Under the pieces are notes generated by a model that was given only the letters and a program-made list of their open reading frames with translations, ran no database searches and was not told the DNA's origin. Below, piece by piece: positions 55,536 to 62,654 of a stretch of 64,000 bases of DNA (position 1 is its first letter; every line of letters starts with the position of its first letter). Source of the stretch: Sphingomonas sp. DG1-23 (GTDB lineage Bacteria; Pseudomonadota; Alphaproteobacteria; Sphingomonadales; Sphingomonadaceae); the NCBI RefSeq assembly GCF_030730875.1, contig NZ_JAVAMA010000007.1, positions 186,001-250,000 on the forward strand. Reading direction: 5' to 3'. Both the position numbers and the translations under genes were made by a program.

Positions 55536-56506
55536 AGGTAGCTGATCGGCTCCCGTGCCTTGATGTTATGGGAGAGGATGCCGTTCGAGATGTACGAGCG
55601 CGCCGTGCCCACGCTGATCGCGACGACTTCGGCTACGCCGTCACGCTCGCCGACGGTCTCGATCTTCACCCATTCCTCGCCGTTCCAGAACCGGTGCCCC
55701 TTCGATGCGCGCAGGACCTGGTCGCCGATCTCGGCGCGCCAGACCGCGCGCACCACGCGCTGCACCGCCGTGACCGGGAAATCGCCCCATTCGAGCGTCG
55801 TCGCATGCCGGGTGCGGACCATGTCGCCGACGACGAGCCGTCGTGCCGACTTCTCGACGCCGTCTGCCATCAAGATCATCGTGTCGGAGGTGACGCAGTA
55901 GCCCCCGCCACCGACGGGCGGGTCTTCGGGTGGATCAACCGGCGGCGGAACGACGGGCGGAGTGGGCTCGGGATCGGGCTCTTCGACGCGGATGATGCCG
56001 CCGTCGTCGCCCGCGAAGGCGCTGAACCCGGTGCCATCCACGTTCACCGAAAACTGGTCCTCGTCGATGACGGTGACGGTGAGCACACGCCCGTTGAGCT
56101 CGGTCATTCCTTCGACGTCGCGAAAGAAAACCTCGTCGCCATCGGCATAGCCGTGGAAACTGGCAGTGATCAGGACCGGGTTGGTCTGCGTCGCGCCTTC
56201 GACGGTGAGCGCCTCCTCGAGCACCATGCCGCCCAGTGCGGCGAGCCGCATGTTTCCCTGTCCCATCACGAGCGCATAGGACGCCTCATAGGCGCCTTCG
56301 AAGGGCAGCAGTCGCTTGGCGCCGTCCTTCACCTCGTAGACCATGCGCGTGCCCGGACGCTTCGTCAGGCCGCCATATTTGAGGATGAGGACGTTCTTCC
56401 CCTCGCGAACGCCTGCGCTGTACGGCGCGATGTCGTGACGGCCCCAAAGCTCCTTCGACAGGACGCCCTTGGAGAAGTTGAACTGGCCGGCGCGCGGGCC
56501 CGTCAT
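55532..56506 (-). CDS. Tail tubular protein B, N-terminal part with Hint domain
   Basis: 324 residues. Residues 1-100 are the tail-tube N-terminus (FNFSKGVLSKELWGRHDIAP, LTKRPGTRMVYEVKDGAKRL). An FCCH-like repeat follows (100-172: VLITASFHGYADGDEVF, MTELNGR, DGTGFSAF), then a Pro-rich linker (176-198) and an intein-like Hint domain of 111 residues: Cys204 in GGYCVTSDTMILMADG, GDQVLRASKGHRFW (block B with His), and RSYISNGILSHN ending Asn314. Ile follows Asn, not Cys/Ser/Thr, and only 10 residues remain. This suits a type A bacterial-intein-like domain: N-terminal cleavage rather than splicing. Confidence 0.85.
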   Translation of the reverse strand: MTGPRAGQFNFSKGVLSKELWGRHDIAPYSAGVREGKNVLILKYGGLTKRPGTRMVYEVKDGAKRLLPFEGAYEASYALVMGQGNMRLAALGGMVLEEALTVEGATQTNPVLITASFHGYADGDEVFFRDVEGMTELNGRVLTVTVIDEDQFSVNVDGTGFSAFAGDDGGIIRVEEPDPEPTPPVVPPPVDPPEDPPVGGGGYCVTSDTMILMADGVEKSARRLVVGDMVRTRHATTLEWGDFPVTAVQRVVRAVWRAEIGDQVLRASKGHRFWNGEEWVKIETVGERDGVAEVVAISVGTARSYISNGILSHNIKAREPISYL

Positions 56507-57144
56507 CAGATCAGGCCTAGGCGGGCGAGTTGCACCTCGGGGACGAAGTCGCGCGGCGATTCGCGGTCGCGGTTCATGTCGTCGGCCTTGGCGCGCTCGC
56601 GGGCAATTTCGGCCATGCGGATCAACTCGAGCTGGCGCGCGCGGTCCTTCTTGACCGGCATGACGATGCGGCATGCGAGTTCCAGCGCCAGCGCACGCGC
56701 GAATTTCGGGGTGAAGGTGGCTTCGGAGGGCTCGGTCGTGGTGTGATCGAGGATCGCGCCTTCCTGATTGGTGTAGAGCCTGCCGCCCTCGATGCGGAAC
56801 GGGACGATCGCCTCGAAGCCGCGCATCGCGCCGTACCAGCTGAAAGTCCGCGAGGTCGACACGTCGGCGGCGGAGAACGGCAGAACGTGGCTGGGGCGGG
56901 CGACATTGGCGGGAAGGGAATAGGCGTAGTCCCATTCCTGCTCCCGGTCGTTGGTTACGACCGCCAGCGTGGTCCGGACATTCGCGAAGTCGTAGGCGTG
57001 GTCGTCCAGCAGCAGTTCGAGCGAGGGTTGATACTGGTCTCGGCACGCTTCAGCCGCGATGCTCACTTCCTCGATCGTGTCGATGCGGGCGTCGGGAAGC
57101 TCGCCGACAGCCATGTTCCAGATCTGGAGGCGGGAAAGGGCCAT
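56506..57144 (-). CDS. Tail tubular protein A (T7 gp11-like)
   Basis: 212 residues. It begins LSRLQIWNMAVGELPDARID then EEVSIAAEACRDQYQPSLEL and VVTNDREQEWDYAYSLPAN, the typical gp11/tail-completion protein order (helical start, short beta sandwich, helical end with RDRDxxRD-like tail). It attaches to the portal and carries the tail nozzle protein encoded immediately downstream (stop and start share a base). It is separated from the head genes by a terminator. Confidence 0.85.
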   Translation of the reverse strand: MALSRLQIWNMAVGELPDARIDTIEEVSIAAEACRDQYQPSLELLLDDHAYDFANVRTTLAVVTNDREQEWDYAYSLPANVARPSHVLPFSAADVSTSRTFSWYGAMRGFEAIVPFRIEGGRLYTNQEGAILDHTTTEPSEATFTPKFARALALELACRIVMPVKKDRARQLELIRMAEIARERAKADDMNRDRESPRDFVPEVQLARLGLI

Positions 57145-57246
57145 GCACGTCGGTTAGCGCTGCGGCATCCCGCGATGCGCGGGGATGCACAGGTTCCGCC
57201 CATATACCCGGTCGAGGTGCAGGGTCAGTTGAGCGCGGCTACACAG

Positions 57247-57272
57247 AAAAGGGCGGACCCGAAGGCCCGCCC
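57247..57272 (-). terminator. Intrinsic terminator between head and tail genes
   Basis: On the minus strand a 9-bp stem (GGGCGGGCC/GGTCCGCCC, one G-U pair) with a TTCG tetraloop is followed by TTTT. It starts 22 nt after the stop of the 187-residue head gene. A textbook rho-independent terminator. Confidence 0.88.
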
Positions 57273-57294
57273 TCTCTTGCCCGCCGCGACGAAC

Positions 57295-57858
57295 TCAGAC
57301 GTCGTTGCGCTTGGCCTCGATCGCTTCGCGGATCTCGTCATTGGTGGCACCTTCCGGCACCTCCACGCTTTCCGCGTCGGCGATGGCGAGCAGTTGCTCC
57401 TTGTTCTTGCCGGTCAGTGCCGCCGGACGCTGCGGCCTTGAGCCGCCGGGCTGGCCGTCGCCGTCATGGTCGAACGCCGAGCCCACGACTTCCTCCACCG
57501 CTGCCGGCGCATCGACCGGGGCAGGGCGGATGAAGGTGTTGTTGTGCTCGACGGTACCCGGGGGCAGCGTCTGGGGACGCAGGCCGTTGCCCGGGGCAAC
57601 CGGCGCCATCGCTGCCGGTTGCGTGCCGGTGTTGGTGTCGGTCGGATCGGCGACGTTGTCCCCGTACCTCGGCTCACCCGCGTCGGCCTCTTCGGCTTCC
57701 CGGTGGGCGAGCGCGGCGCGCAGCTGCTCGAGCGTCATCTGCCCGATCGGGGTGGACGCGGCGGCCAGAACCTCGCCCTTCGCATCCACGTCCACGATCT
57801 CGCCGGGATAAACCAGACGCCCGCCGATGAACGACTTCTTTTCGACAACCTTTTCCAT
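57295..57858 (-). CDS. Phage head-region protein with HeH/Rho-N-like C-terminus
   Basis: 187 residues. A short N-terminal beta segment (FIGGRLVYPGEIVDVDAKGE), a Pro/Asp-rich middle, and a C-terminal LTGKNKEQLLAIADAESVEV plus TNDEIREAIEAKR resembling the helix-extension-helix or Rho-N fold. Such proteins occur near capsid genes of podoviruses as minor head or DNA-contact proteins. It is the last gene before the head terminator. Confidence 0.6.
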   Translation of the reverse strand: MEKVVEKKSFIGGRLVYPGEIVDVDAKGEVLAAASTPIGQMTLEQLRAALAHREAEEADAGEPRYGDNVADPTDTNTGTQPAAMAPVAPGNGLRPQTLPPGTVEHNNTFIRPAPVDAPAAVEEVVGSAFDHDGDGQPGGSRPQRPAALTGKNKEQLLAIADAESVEVPEGATNDEIREAIEAKRNDV

Positions 57859-57870
57859 TGCGTGTCTCCC

Positions 57871-58323
57871 TTAGAAGCCGTGGCTCTCGGACACCGGGCG
57901 CGAAGCCTGCGGGGTCTCGCTGCCGATGACGAAGCCCGCCGTGATCGCGCCGGCACCATAGGCGCCGGTCGCCGAGGTGTAGCGGAAGCCGGCATAGGGC
58001 TGGGTGAACTCGGGCAAAGGAATGTCGAGCAGGCGCTTGCCCGCCGAGACATTCACGTTGGACGAGCCGTTGGCGATGGCGCCGGAGGTGCCCAGCGACG
58101 TCACGTTGGTCGAGAGCGCGGCATTGTCCGCCTGGATCAGCTCGACCGTGAGCGCCGTGCCGGTGCCGCCGGTGAACGAAGTCTCCACCTGCGCGACCGC
58201 ACGCAGGTTGCGCGACCGGCTCTGACCGCCAAGCCCGCTGACGAGAATGCTGTCGGTGGACACCAGCGGCGTCGAGGTGACGGTCTGCTTTTCCGAGGCA
58301 AGCAGTTCCTTGTCGGTGTTCAT
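57871..58323 (-). CDS. Capsid cement protein, Bbp16-like
   Basis: 150 residues, beta-rich. LRAVAQVETSFTGGTGTALTV, VELIQADNAALSTNVTSLG, and GAGAITAGFVIGSETPQ follow the pattern of Bbp16 of Bordetella phage BPP-1 (VVAQV..AF....TSLTV..ETD..F......L). It should form trimers on the capsid. It is encoded just after the major capsid protein, as in BPP-1. Confidence 0.75.
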   Translation of the reverse strand: MNTDKELLASEKQTVTSTPLVSTDSILVSGLGGQSRSRNLRAVAQVETSFTGGTGTALTVELIQADNAALSTNVTSLGTSGAIANGSSNVNVSAGKRLLDIPLPEFTQPYAGFRYTSATGAYGAGAITAGFVIGSETPQASRPVSESHGF

Positions 58324-58335
58324 GTTCCTGTCTCC

Positions 58336-59370
58336 TTAGACGACGCGGGCTTCGTCGACGTTCAGGGCGTCGAGCGAGCGGATGGGGGTGCCGTCGAACA
58401 CGGTCACCTTGCGGCCTCCGATGGTGTCGAAGCCGAGCATGGAGCGACCCGTGCGGCTGTCGCTCAGCGCCTGCATGCGAAGCATCGCGCCGATCGGGCG
58501 CGGCGTGTAGACCGCCGCATTGCCGCCGAGCGCCTGAATGCGCTCGATCGCCTGCACCAGCAGCATCTCCAGATCGGCACCCGTCGACCGGTTGGCCTTG
58601 AGGTCCGAGAAGTCGATGTTCGCGATGCGGACAGCGTGCCGGTGGTCCTTGACGGCGAGGCCGCAGTCCCACTGGAAGAAGTCCGAATAGGCGAGGTACT
58701 GGTTGCCGCTCTCGTCGGGCACGAGGTCGCCGATCGGATAGCCGTCGGGACCTTCGCGCAGGTTGGTCGTCGCATCCATGTGGAGTAGGCCGGCCTTGGT
58801 GCCCTTGGGATAGATGCCCGTGATGGTCTCGGGGCCCCAGTTGACGACCCAGATCGAACGGTTGTCCGAGCCCGAGCCGCCGGCATCGATGATGTAGTCC
58901 TGCGTCGGCCCGCTCAGGCTGTTGTAGCGCGGCGACAGACCGGTGAACTCCTTCGATTCGTAGAAGGAGTTGCCGTAGAACAGGGTCTCCACGAACTCGT
59001 CGTTCATCGAATCGAAGAACGGCTTGGCGAAGCTCATGCGCGCCTTGGCCGGATTGCCGCCGAGGATCGCGAGGCTGCGGTCCATCTGCGACGTCGCGGC
59101 CAGCTGCGCTGCTGCCTCGTCGAACGAACCGACGGTGCCCTTCGATCGCGGCACGCCCTGATTGTAGCGCCGCCATGCGACGCCGGGCTTGCCGGTGCGT
59201 ACCCACGTGCGGTCGCCGGTGAGAAGGTTGCCCTCGTTCCAGCTGACATCATCGAGGACGGGATTGTCCTTGGTGAGGATTTCAGCGACCTGGCCCTGCG
59301 CTTCGCCCGCCTCGCCGTACGTGGTGGTGACGTCGATAAGCGTGGCCAATGCTCCGTTACGTGCTGCCAT
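58336..59370 (-). CDS. Major capsid protein
   Basis: 344 residues. Key segments: AEILTKDNPVLDDVSWNEGN, GVAWRRYNQGVPRSKGTVGS, FDSMNDEFVETLFYGNS, GRKVTVFDGTPIRSLDALN. This resembles the BPP-1-type capsid proteins (permuted HK97-like fold), which carry NxIxxDxxWxEGN near the start. Gene order scaffold-capsid-cement supports the call. Confidence 0.87.
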   Translation of the reverse strand: MAARNGALATLIDVTTTYGEAGEAQGQVAEILTKDNPVLDDVSWNEGNLLTGDRTWVRTGKPGVAWRRYNQGVPRSKGTVGSFDEAAAQLAATSQMDRSLAILGGNPAKARMSFAKPFFDSMNDEFVETLFYGNSFYESKEFTGLSPRYNSLSGPTQDYIIDAGGSGSDNRSIWVVNWGPETITGIYPKGTKAGLLHMDATTNLREGPDGYPIGDLVPDESGNQYLAYSDFFQWDCGLAVKDHRHAVRIANIDFSDLKANRSTGADLEMLLVQAIERIQALGGNAAVYTPRPIGAMLRMQALSDSRTGRSMLGFDTIGGRKVTVFDGTPIRSLDALNVDEARVV

Positions 59371-59373
59371 GTC

Positions 59374-60162
59374 TTACCCTTTCGGTTGAAATGCATCCCC
59401 GTAGAGCTTCTGCTCCGGGGTCTTCGGGATCACGGCAGCATCGCCGCGTTCGAAGCTTCCTTCCGCCAGATCGCGGCCGACACCGGCCACGAAGCGGATC
59501 AGGTCGGGGTGGTTGCCGAGCCCGCTCTCATCGAGCAGCTGGCGCAGTCCCTCGCCCTTCTTGAGGCCGTAGTGATCGAAGGCGCGAGCCGCGGCGGTCA
59601 GCGTCGCGTCCTTGTTCGCGCCGCCGATTTCGGGATCCGCCTCGAACTGCGACACCCATTCGCGGCGCTGGTTGGCGGCGTTCTGCTGGATGCCGTCATT
59701 GGCCTTGGCGATGATACGCTCTGCGAACTTCGCCGCGGCAGGCATCAGCTTCTGCGCCTGCTCGTTCGACAGTTTCAGGTCGCGGAAGACCGGATCGGCC
59801 TCGGCAAGGCTCTCCGCATCGAGCGTGAAGCCCTCGGGCGCGGTCAGATCATATTTCTCAGGCGGTCCCGGATCAGCGCCTTGTTCATCGCCCGCTCCGC
59901 CTTCGCCCTTGTCCGTCGCGCCTTTCTGCCCTTCACCGCCTTCGCCAGCGCCTCCGAGAAGGGAAGCATCGTCATCCCCTGCGCCCACCGCGTCGCCATC
60001 GCCCTGATCTCCGGCCGCGTTGCCATTGTCGGCGTCGCCAGCGGCAGTGCCGGCGCCGGCATCGTGCCCGTCGGGCGAGCGCATGAAGCGGCCATGGGCA
60101 CGCTCCAGCGGCGTCATCCGCAAGCGGTCAGCGAACAGGGGATTCGTCCTAGGGATCTGCAT
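59374..60162 (-). CDS. Capsid scaffold-like protein
   Basis: 262 residues, strongly acidic. The N-terminal half is low-complexity Gly/Asp/Ala/Glu (about 45-105); the C-terminal half is helical (RDLKLSNEQAQKLMPAAAKF, FEADPEIGGANKDATLTAAA), the common C-terminal helical hook of podovirus scaffold proteins. It overlaps the Bbp19-like gene by 14 nt and precedes the capsid gene by 3 nt. It should be lost from mature heads. Confidence 0.75.
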   Translation of the reverse strand: MQIPRTNPLFADRLRMTPLERAHGRFMRSPDGHDAGAGTAAGDADNGNAAGDQGDGDAVGAGDDDASLLGGAGEGGEGQKGATDKGEGGAGDEQGADPGPPEKYDLTAPEGFTLDAESLAEADPVFRDLKLSNEQAQKLMPAAAKFAERIIAKANDGIQQNAANQRREWVSQFEADPEIGGANKDATLTAAARAFDHYGLKKGEGLRQLLDESGLGNHPDLIRFVAGVGRDLAEGSFERGDAAVIPKTPEQKLYGDAFQPKG

Positions 60163-60424
60163 CGGTGGTCTCCTTGGGGGTGGCTTCGCTGAGGATGGCG
60201 ACGAGCACATGCTCGATGGTGCCGTGCGGCAGTCCGACTGCCGCTTCGCGAAGGATGTCCAACCCCAGAGACCTGCGCCCTTCACGAGAGAGAAGGGATT
60301 GTTCGGCTCCGGCAGTTGGTATCCAGATACCTGCGTGATTGGCGATGCGCAACAGAAATCTGCGGAATGGCGCAGATGCCATCAGCATCCTCATGTCGAG
60401 TTCGTGCTGGGTCGCGCGGCTCAT
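60149..60424 (-). CDS. Bbp19-like phage protein
   Basis: 91 residues. FRRFLLRIANHAGIWIP, LSREGRRSLGLDILREAA and the acidic C-terminus match the Bbp19-like family, found between portal and scaffold genes of BPP-1-like phages. Its function is unknown. It overlaps the portal gene by 4 nt. Confidence 0.78.
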   Translation of the reverse strand: MSRATQHELDMRMLMASAPFRRFLLRIANHAGIWIPTAGAEQSLLSREGRRSLGLDILREAAVGLPHGTIEHVLVAILSEATPKETTDADP

Positions 60425-62169
60425 CCGACGAGCCTTTCGAGTAGCGAGCCCGAGCCCGTGTCAGCCTCGGACATCAGCCGGGCGGCGTCGGCACCGTCCT
60501 TCGCCGCCGGCATCATCGCGGCCATCTGCTCGGCCTGCTGCTGCTGTGCGCGTTGCTGGCGGATCGCATCGCGCATCTTGGGGTCGCGCAGGCCCGTCGC
60601 GGGAGCACCGCTGCGCTCCCAATAGTCCTTCACGATCGCGTCGGTATCGAGGTTGTCGGCGGCTTCCGGGAAGGAGGCCGCGAGATTGCCGACGAACGAT
60701 ACGGCGCGTTCGGTCTGGCCGATGCCGAGCATGCGCTGCGCCTGTGTCAGCACCGACACGAAGTCGGTCTTCAACTCCTGGCCCTGCAACTCCTCGGGCG
60801 GCTCGGGCAGGAGGTGGAGCAGGTCGCCGCGGGCTGCGAGGATGCCGCCGACGCGATCATTCGCGGGCTCGAGCAATTCGCCGTTGGCGCGATCGGTCAC
60901 GGGCCCGAGCTGGGTCAGCTGTTCCTCGTGCCGACGCGCGAGTTCCTCGATATTGCGCGGCTGCACACCTTCCATGGTCGAGATCGCCATGAACAGGTCG
61001 ACATAGGCCATGCGGTCCACGGCCTGCTGACGGCGGACCAGCTTGGCCTCCACTGCCTGCACGGCCTGATAGCCGATCTCGTAGACCGGCTTGATGCCGA
61101 CGCTCATGTCCGCGGCGGCTACGGTAGTGTGGTTGCCGGGGAGCATGCCGACGCGATCGATCGTGGGCGGGCCCCATGTCGGCGGCTTGACCAGCATGTC
61201 CTCGGCCTCGCCGCTGCGCTTGCCGGAAAGCTGGAGCGCGCGAAGATCGGGGAGGGCGACCTTGCCGCGTCCGGTGCCCCAGATGTCGCCGCTGACGGTC
61301 TCCCAGCGCGGCGCCATGAACGGCTGGTCGCGATAGCCCTCGATGCTCAGGAACTTCTTCTTGCTCTCCTCGGTCTCCAGCCATTTGACCGAGCGGAAAG
61401 GCATGCCGATGCGGCCGATCTTGCCCGGCACATAAGCGGGGTTCGGCTCGATGACCTGCCGGATGACGAAGTTGTCGTCGTAGCTGCCCTTGTCCCACGC
61501 ATCCTTGATCCGCGACGGCACGCGATCCCAATGCAGTGTGCGGCTGTCGAAGCGATCGGCGACGAAGTTCTCGACGATCTGGCGGGTATCGAACCCGAAG
61601 CTGCGTGCGAGCGAGTCCGGGCGGAGATCCTGCCCGACCGCGATGCCGTATTCTCCGACGGTCAGCGGATGACAGACGAACTTTGGCGAGGTCGCATCGT
61701 GCTGCTGGATGACGACGGCGCCGGTCCCGAATCCGCTCATCTCGCGATAGCAGGACAGCATCGCCTCGTAGAAGTTCGAGGCACCGAGAGCGGAGTTCAC
61801 GAGCTGGTCGTAGGCGTCGAGCCAGACCTGCACCGGATGGTAGTCCATCAGGTCCTCGTCTTCGAGCTGCGACTTGCGCCATGGGCGAGAGCGCGAGGAC
61901 AGGCCCGAGAGCATCCCGTTGGCGAGGATGTCGAACGACCGGATCGCGTGCCCGTCGTGGAGGCGCGTGTTGGCGGTGGCGTTACGCTGCTTGCGCTTGT
62001 GGCATTCGACCAGCTGCCGCGAACGCTGCGGCATGCACAGGCCGGCGATCTCGTACCATTCCGCCGCGAGATCGCTCGGCGGCATCATGGTCTTGTACCG
62101 CCGCTCGACGTGCTCGCGCAACTTGTCGTCTTCGGTTTGCCGGACGGTCAGGGTGCCGCCTGTCGCCAC
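60421..62169 (-). CDS. Portal (head-tail connector) protein
   Basis: 582 residues, T7/BPP-1 portal type. LREHVERRYKTMMPPSDLAA, WRKSQLEDEDLMDYHPVQVW, FYEAMLSCYREMSGFGTGAV and LLPEPPEELQGQELKTDFVS near the C-terminus are characteristic of podovirus portals. A GTG start at 62169 follows the small protein gene directly. It forms the dodecamer through which DNA is packed and ejected. Confidence 0.88.
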   Translation of the reverse strand: MATGGTLTVRQTEDDKLREHVERRYKTMMPPSDLAAEWYEIAGLCMPQRSRQLVECHKRKQRNATANTRLHDGHAIRSFDILANGMLSGLSSRSRPWRKSQLEDEDLMDYHPVQVWLDAYDQLVNSALGASNFYEAMLSCYREMSGFGTGAVVIQQHDATSPKFVCHPLTVGEYGIAVGQDLRPDSLARSFGFDTRQIVENFVADRFDSRTLHWDRVPSRIKDAWDKGSYDDNFVIRQVIEPNPAYVPGKIGRIGMPFRSVKWLETEESKKKFLSIEGYRDQPFMAPRWETVSGDIWGTGRGKVALPDLRALQLSGKRSGEAEDMLVKPPTWGPPTIDRVGMLPGNHTTVAAADMSVGIKPVYEIGYQAVQAVEAKLVRRQQAVDRMAYVDLFMAISTMEGVQPRNIEELARRHEEQLTQLGPVTDRANGELLEPANDRVGGILAARGDLLHLLPEPPEELQGQELKTDFVSVLTQAQRMLGIGQTERAVSFVGNLAASFPEAADNLDTDAIVKDYWERSGAPATGLRDPKMRDAIRQQRAQQQQAEQMAAMMPAAKDGADAARLMSEADTGSGSLLERLVG

Positions 62170-62355
62170 TCAGACGCCCGTGATGTTGGTGGTGGGGGCA
62201 GCGCCGGCCTGAGGCGCGAACATCGCAGCAGCGTATCCGCGGCGCCTGCGGTCGCGGTCTGCCATTCGCAGCGTGGGGTCAGTCGCCGGCTGTTTCGCCG
62301 GCTGTCGCTCCGGGATCGGGGCGGGGTCGGGCATCTTCGGAGCGCCAAGGCACAT
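62170..62355 (-). CDS. Small phage protein before the portal
   Basis: 61 residues: MCLGAPKMPDPAPIPERQPA, then DPTLRMADRDRRRRGYAAAM. Pro-rich start and Arg-rich centre are typical of small proteins encoded just before the portal in podoviruses; the role is unknown. ATG 62355 (MCLG) is preferred to 62364. Confidence 0.65.
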   Translation of the reverse strand: MCLGAPKMPDPAPIPERQPAKQPATDPTLRMADRDRRRRGYAAAMFAPQAGAAPTTNITGV

Positions 62356-62426
62356 GCGGGTCACCTGCTGGTTGCAGGTGCGTGCCTAGGACGGCTGGGA
62401 AGCCCCGTGCGGCGCGATGCACAGGG

Positions 62427-62654
62427 TCAGCGGAACTCGGCGTAGCGATCCTGCTCCGGTGCCCTGTAGCGATGGCCGGAGGCCTGCCTTGCGCAGGCCT
62501 CCGCAAGCTGCTGCAACACGACCTCGCCATGCTCGCGATACTCGGCAACGGGCACGCAGACGCATCCGTCCCGTCCGTCGACAATGCGGAAGTCGGCGCA
62601 GACCACGGGCACGCCCGCATCGACGGTCTCGCGGATATTGGTGACGCGCGGCAT
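62427..62654 (-). CDS. Hypothetical phage protein, 75 aa
   Basis: 75 residues with VDAGVPVVCADFRIVDGRD and CVCVPVAEYREHGEVVLQQL. Cys-containing and beta-like, then helical. It shares a base with the terminase stop. Not recognised; the position between terminase and portal is usual for small phage proteins. Confidence 0.55.
   Translation of the reverse strand: MPRVTNIRETVDAGVPVVCADFRIVDGRDGCVCVPVAEYREHGEVVLQQLAEACARQASGHRYRAPEQDRYAEFR

Noticed and set aside
53733..56506. Split-intein trans-splicing of the two tail-protein halves
   Set aside because: The Hint domain is complete in the first protein, and the second starts directly with tail sequence, with no C-intein piece and no Cys/Ser/Thr at +1.
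55532..57046. 504-residue version of the Hint protein
   Set aside because: The 180-residue extension overlaps the tail tubular A gene in another frame; ATG 56506 gives the family N-terminus.
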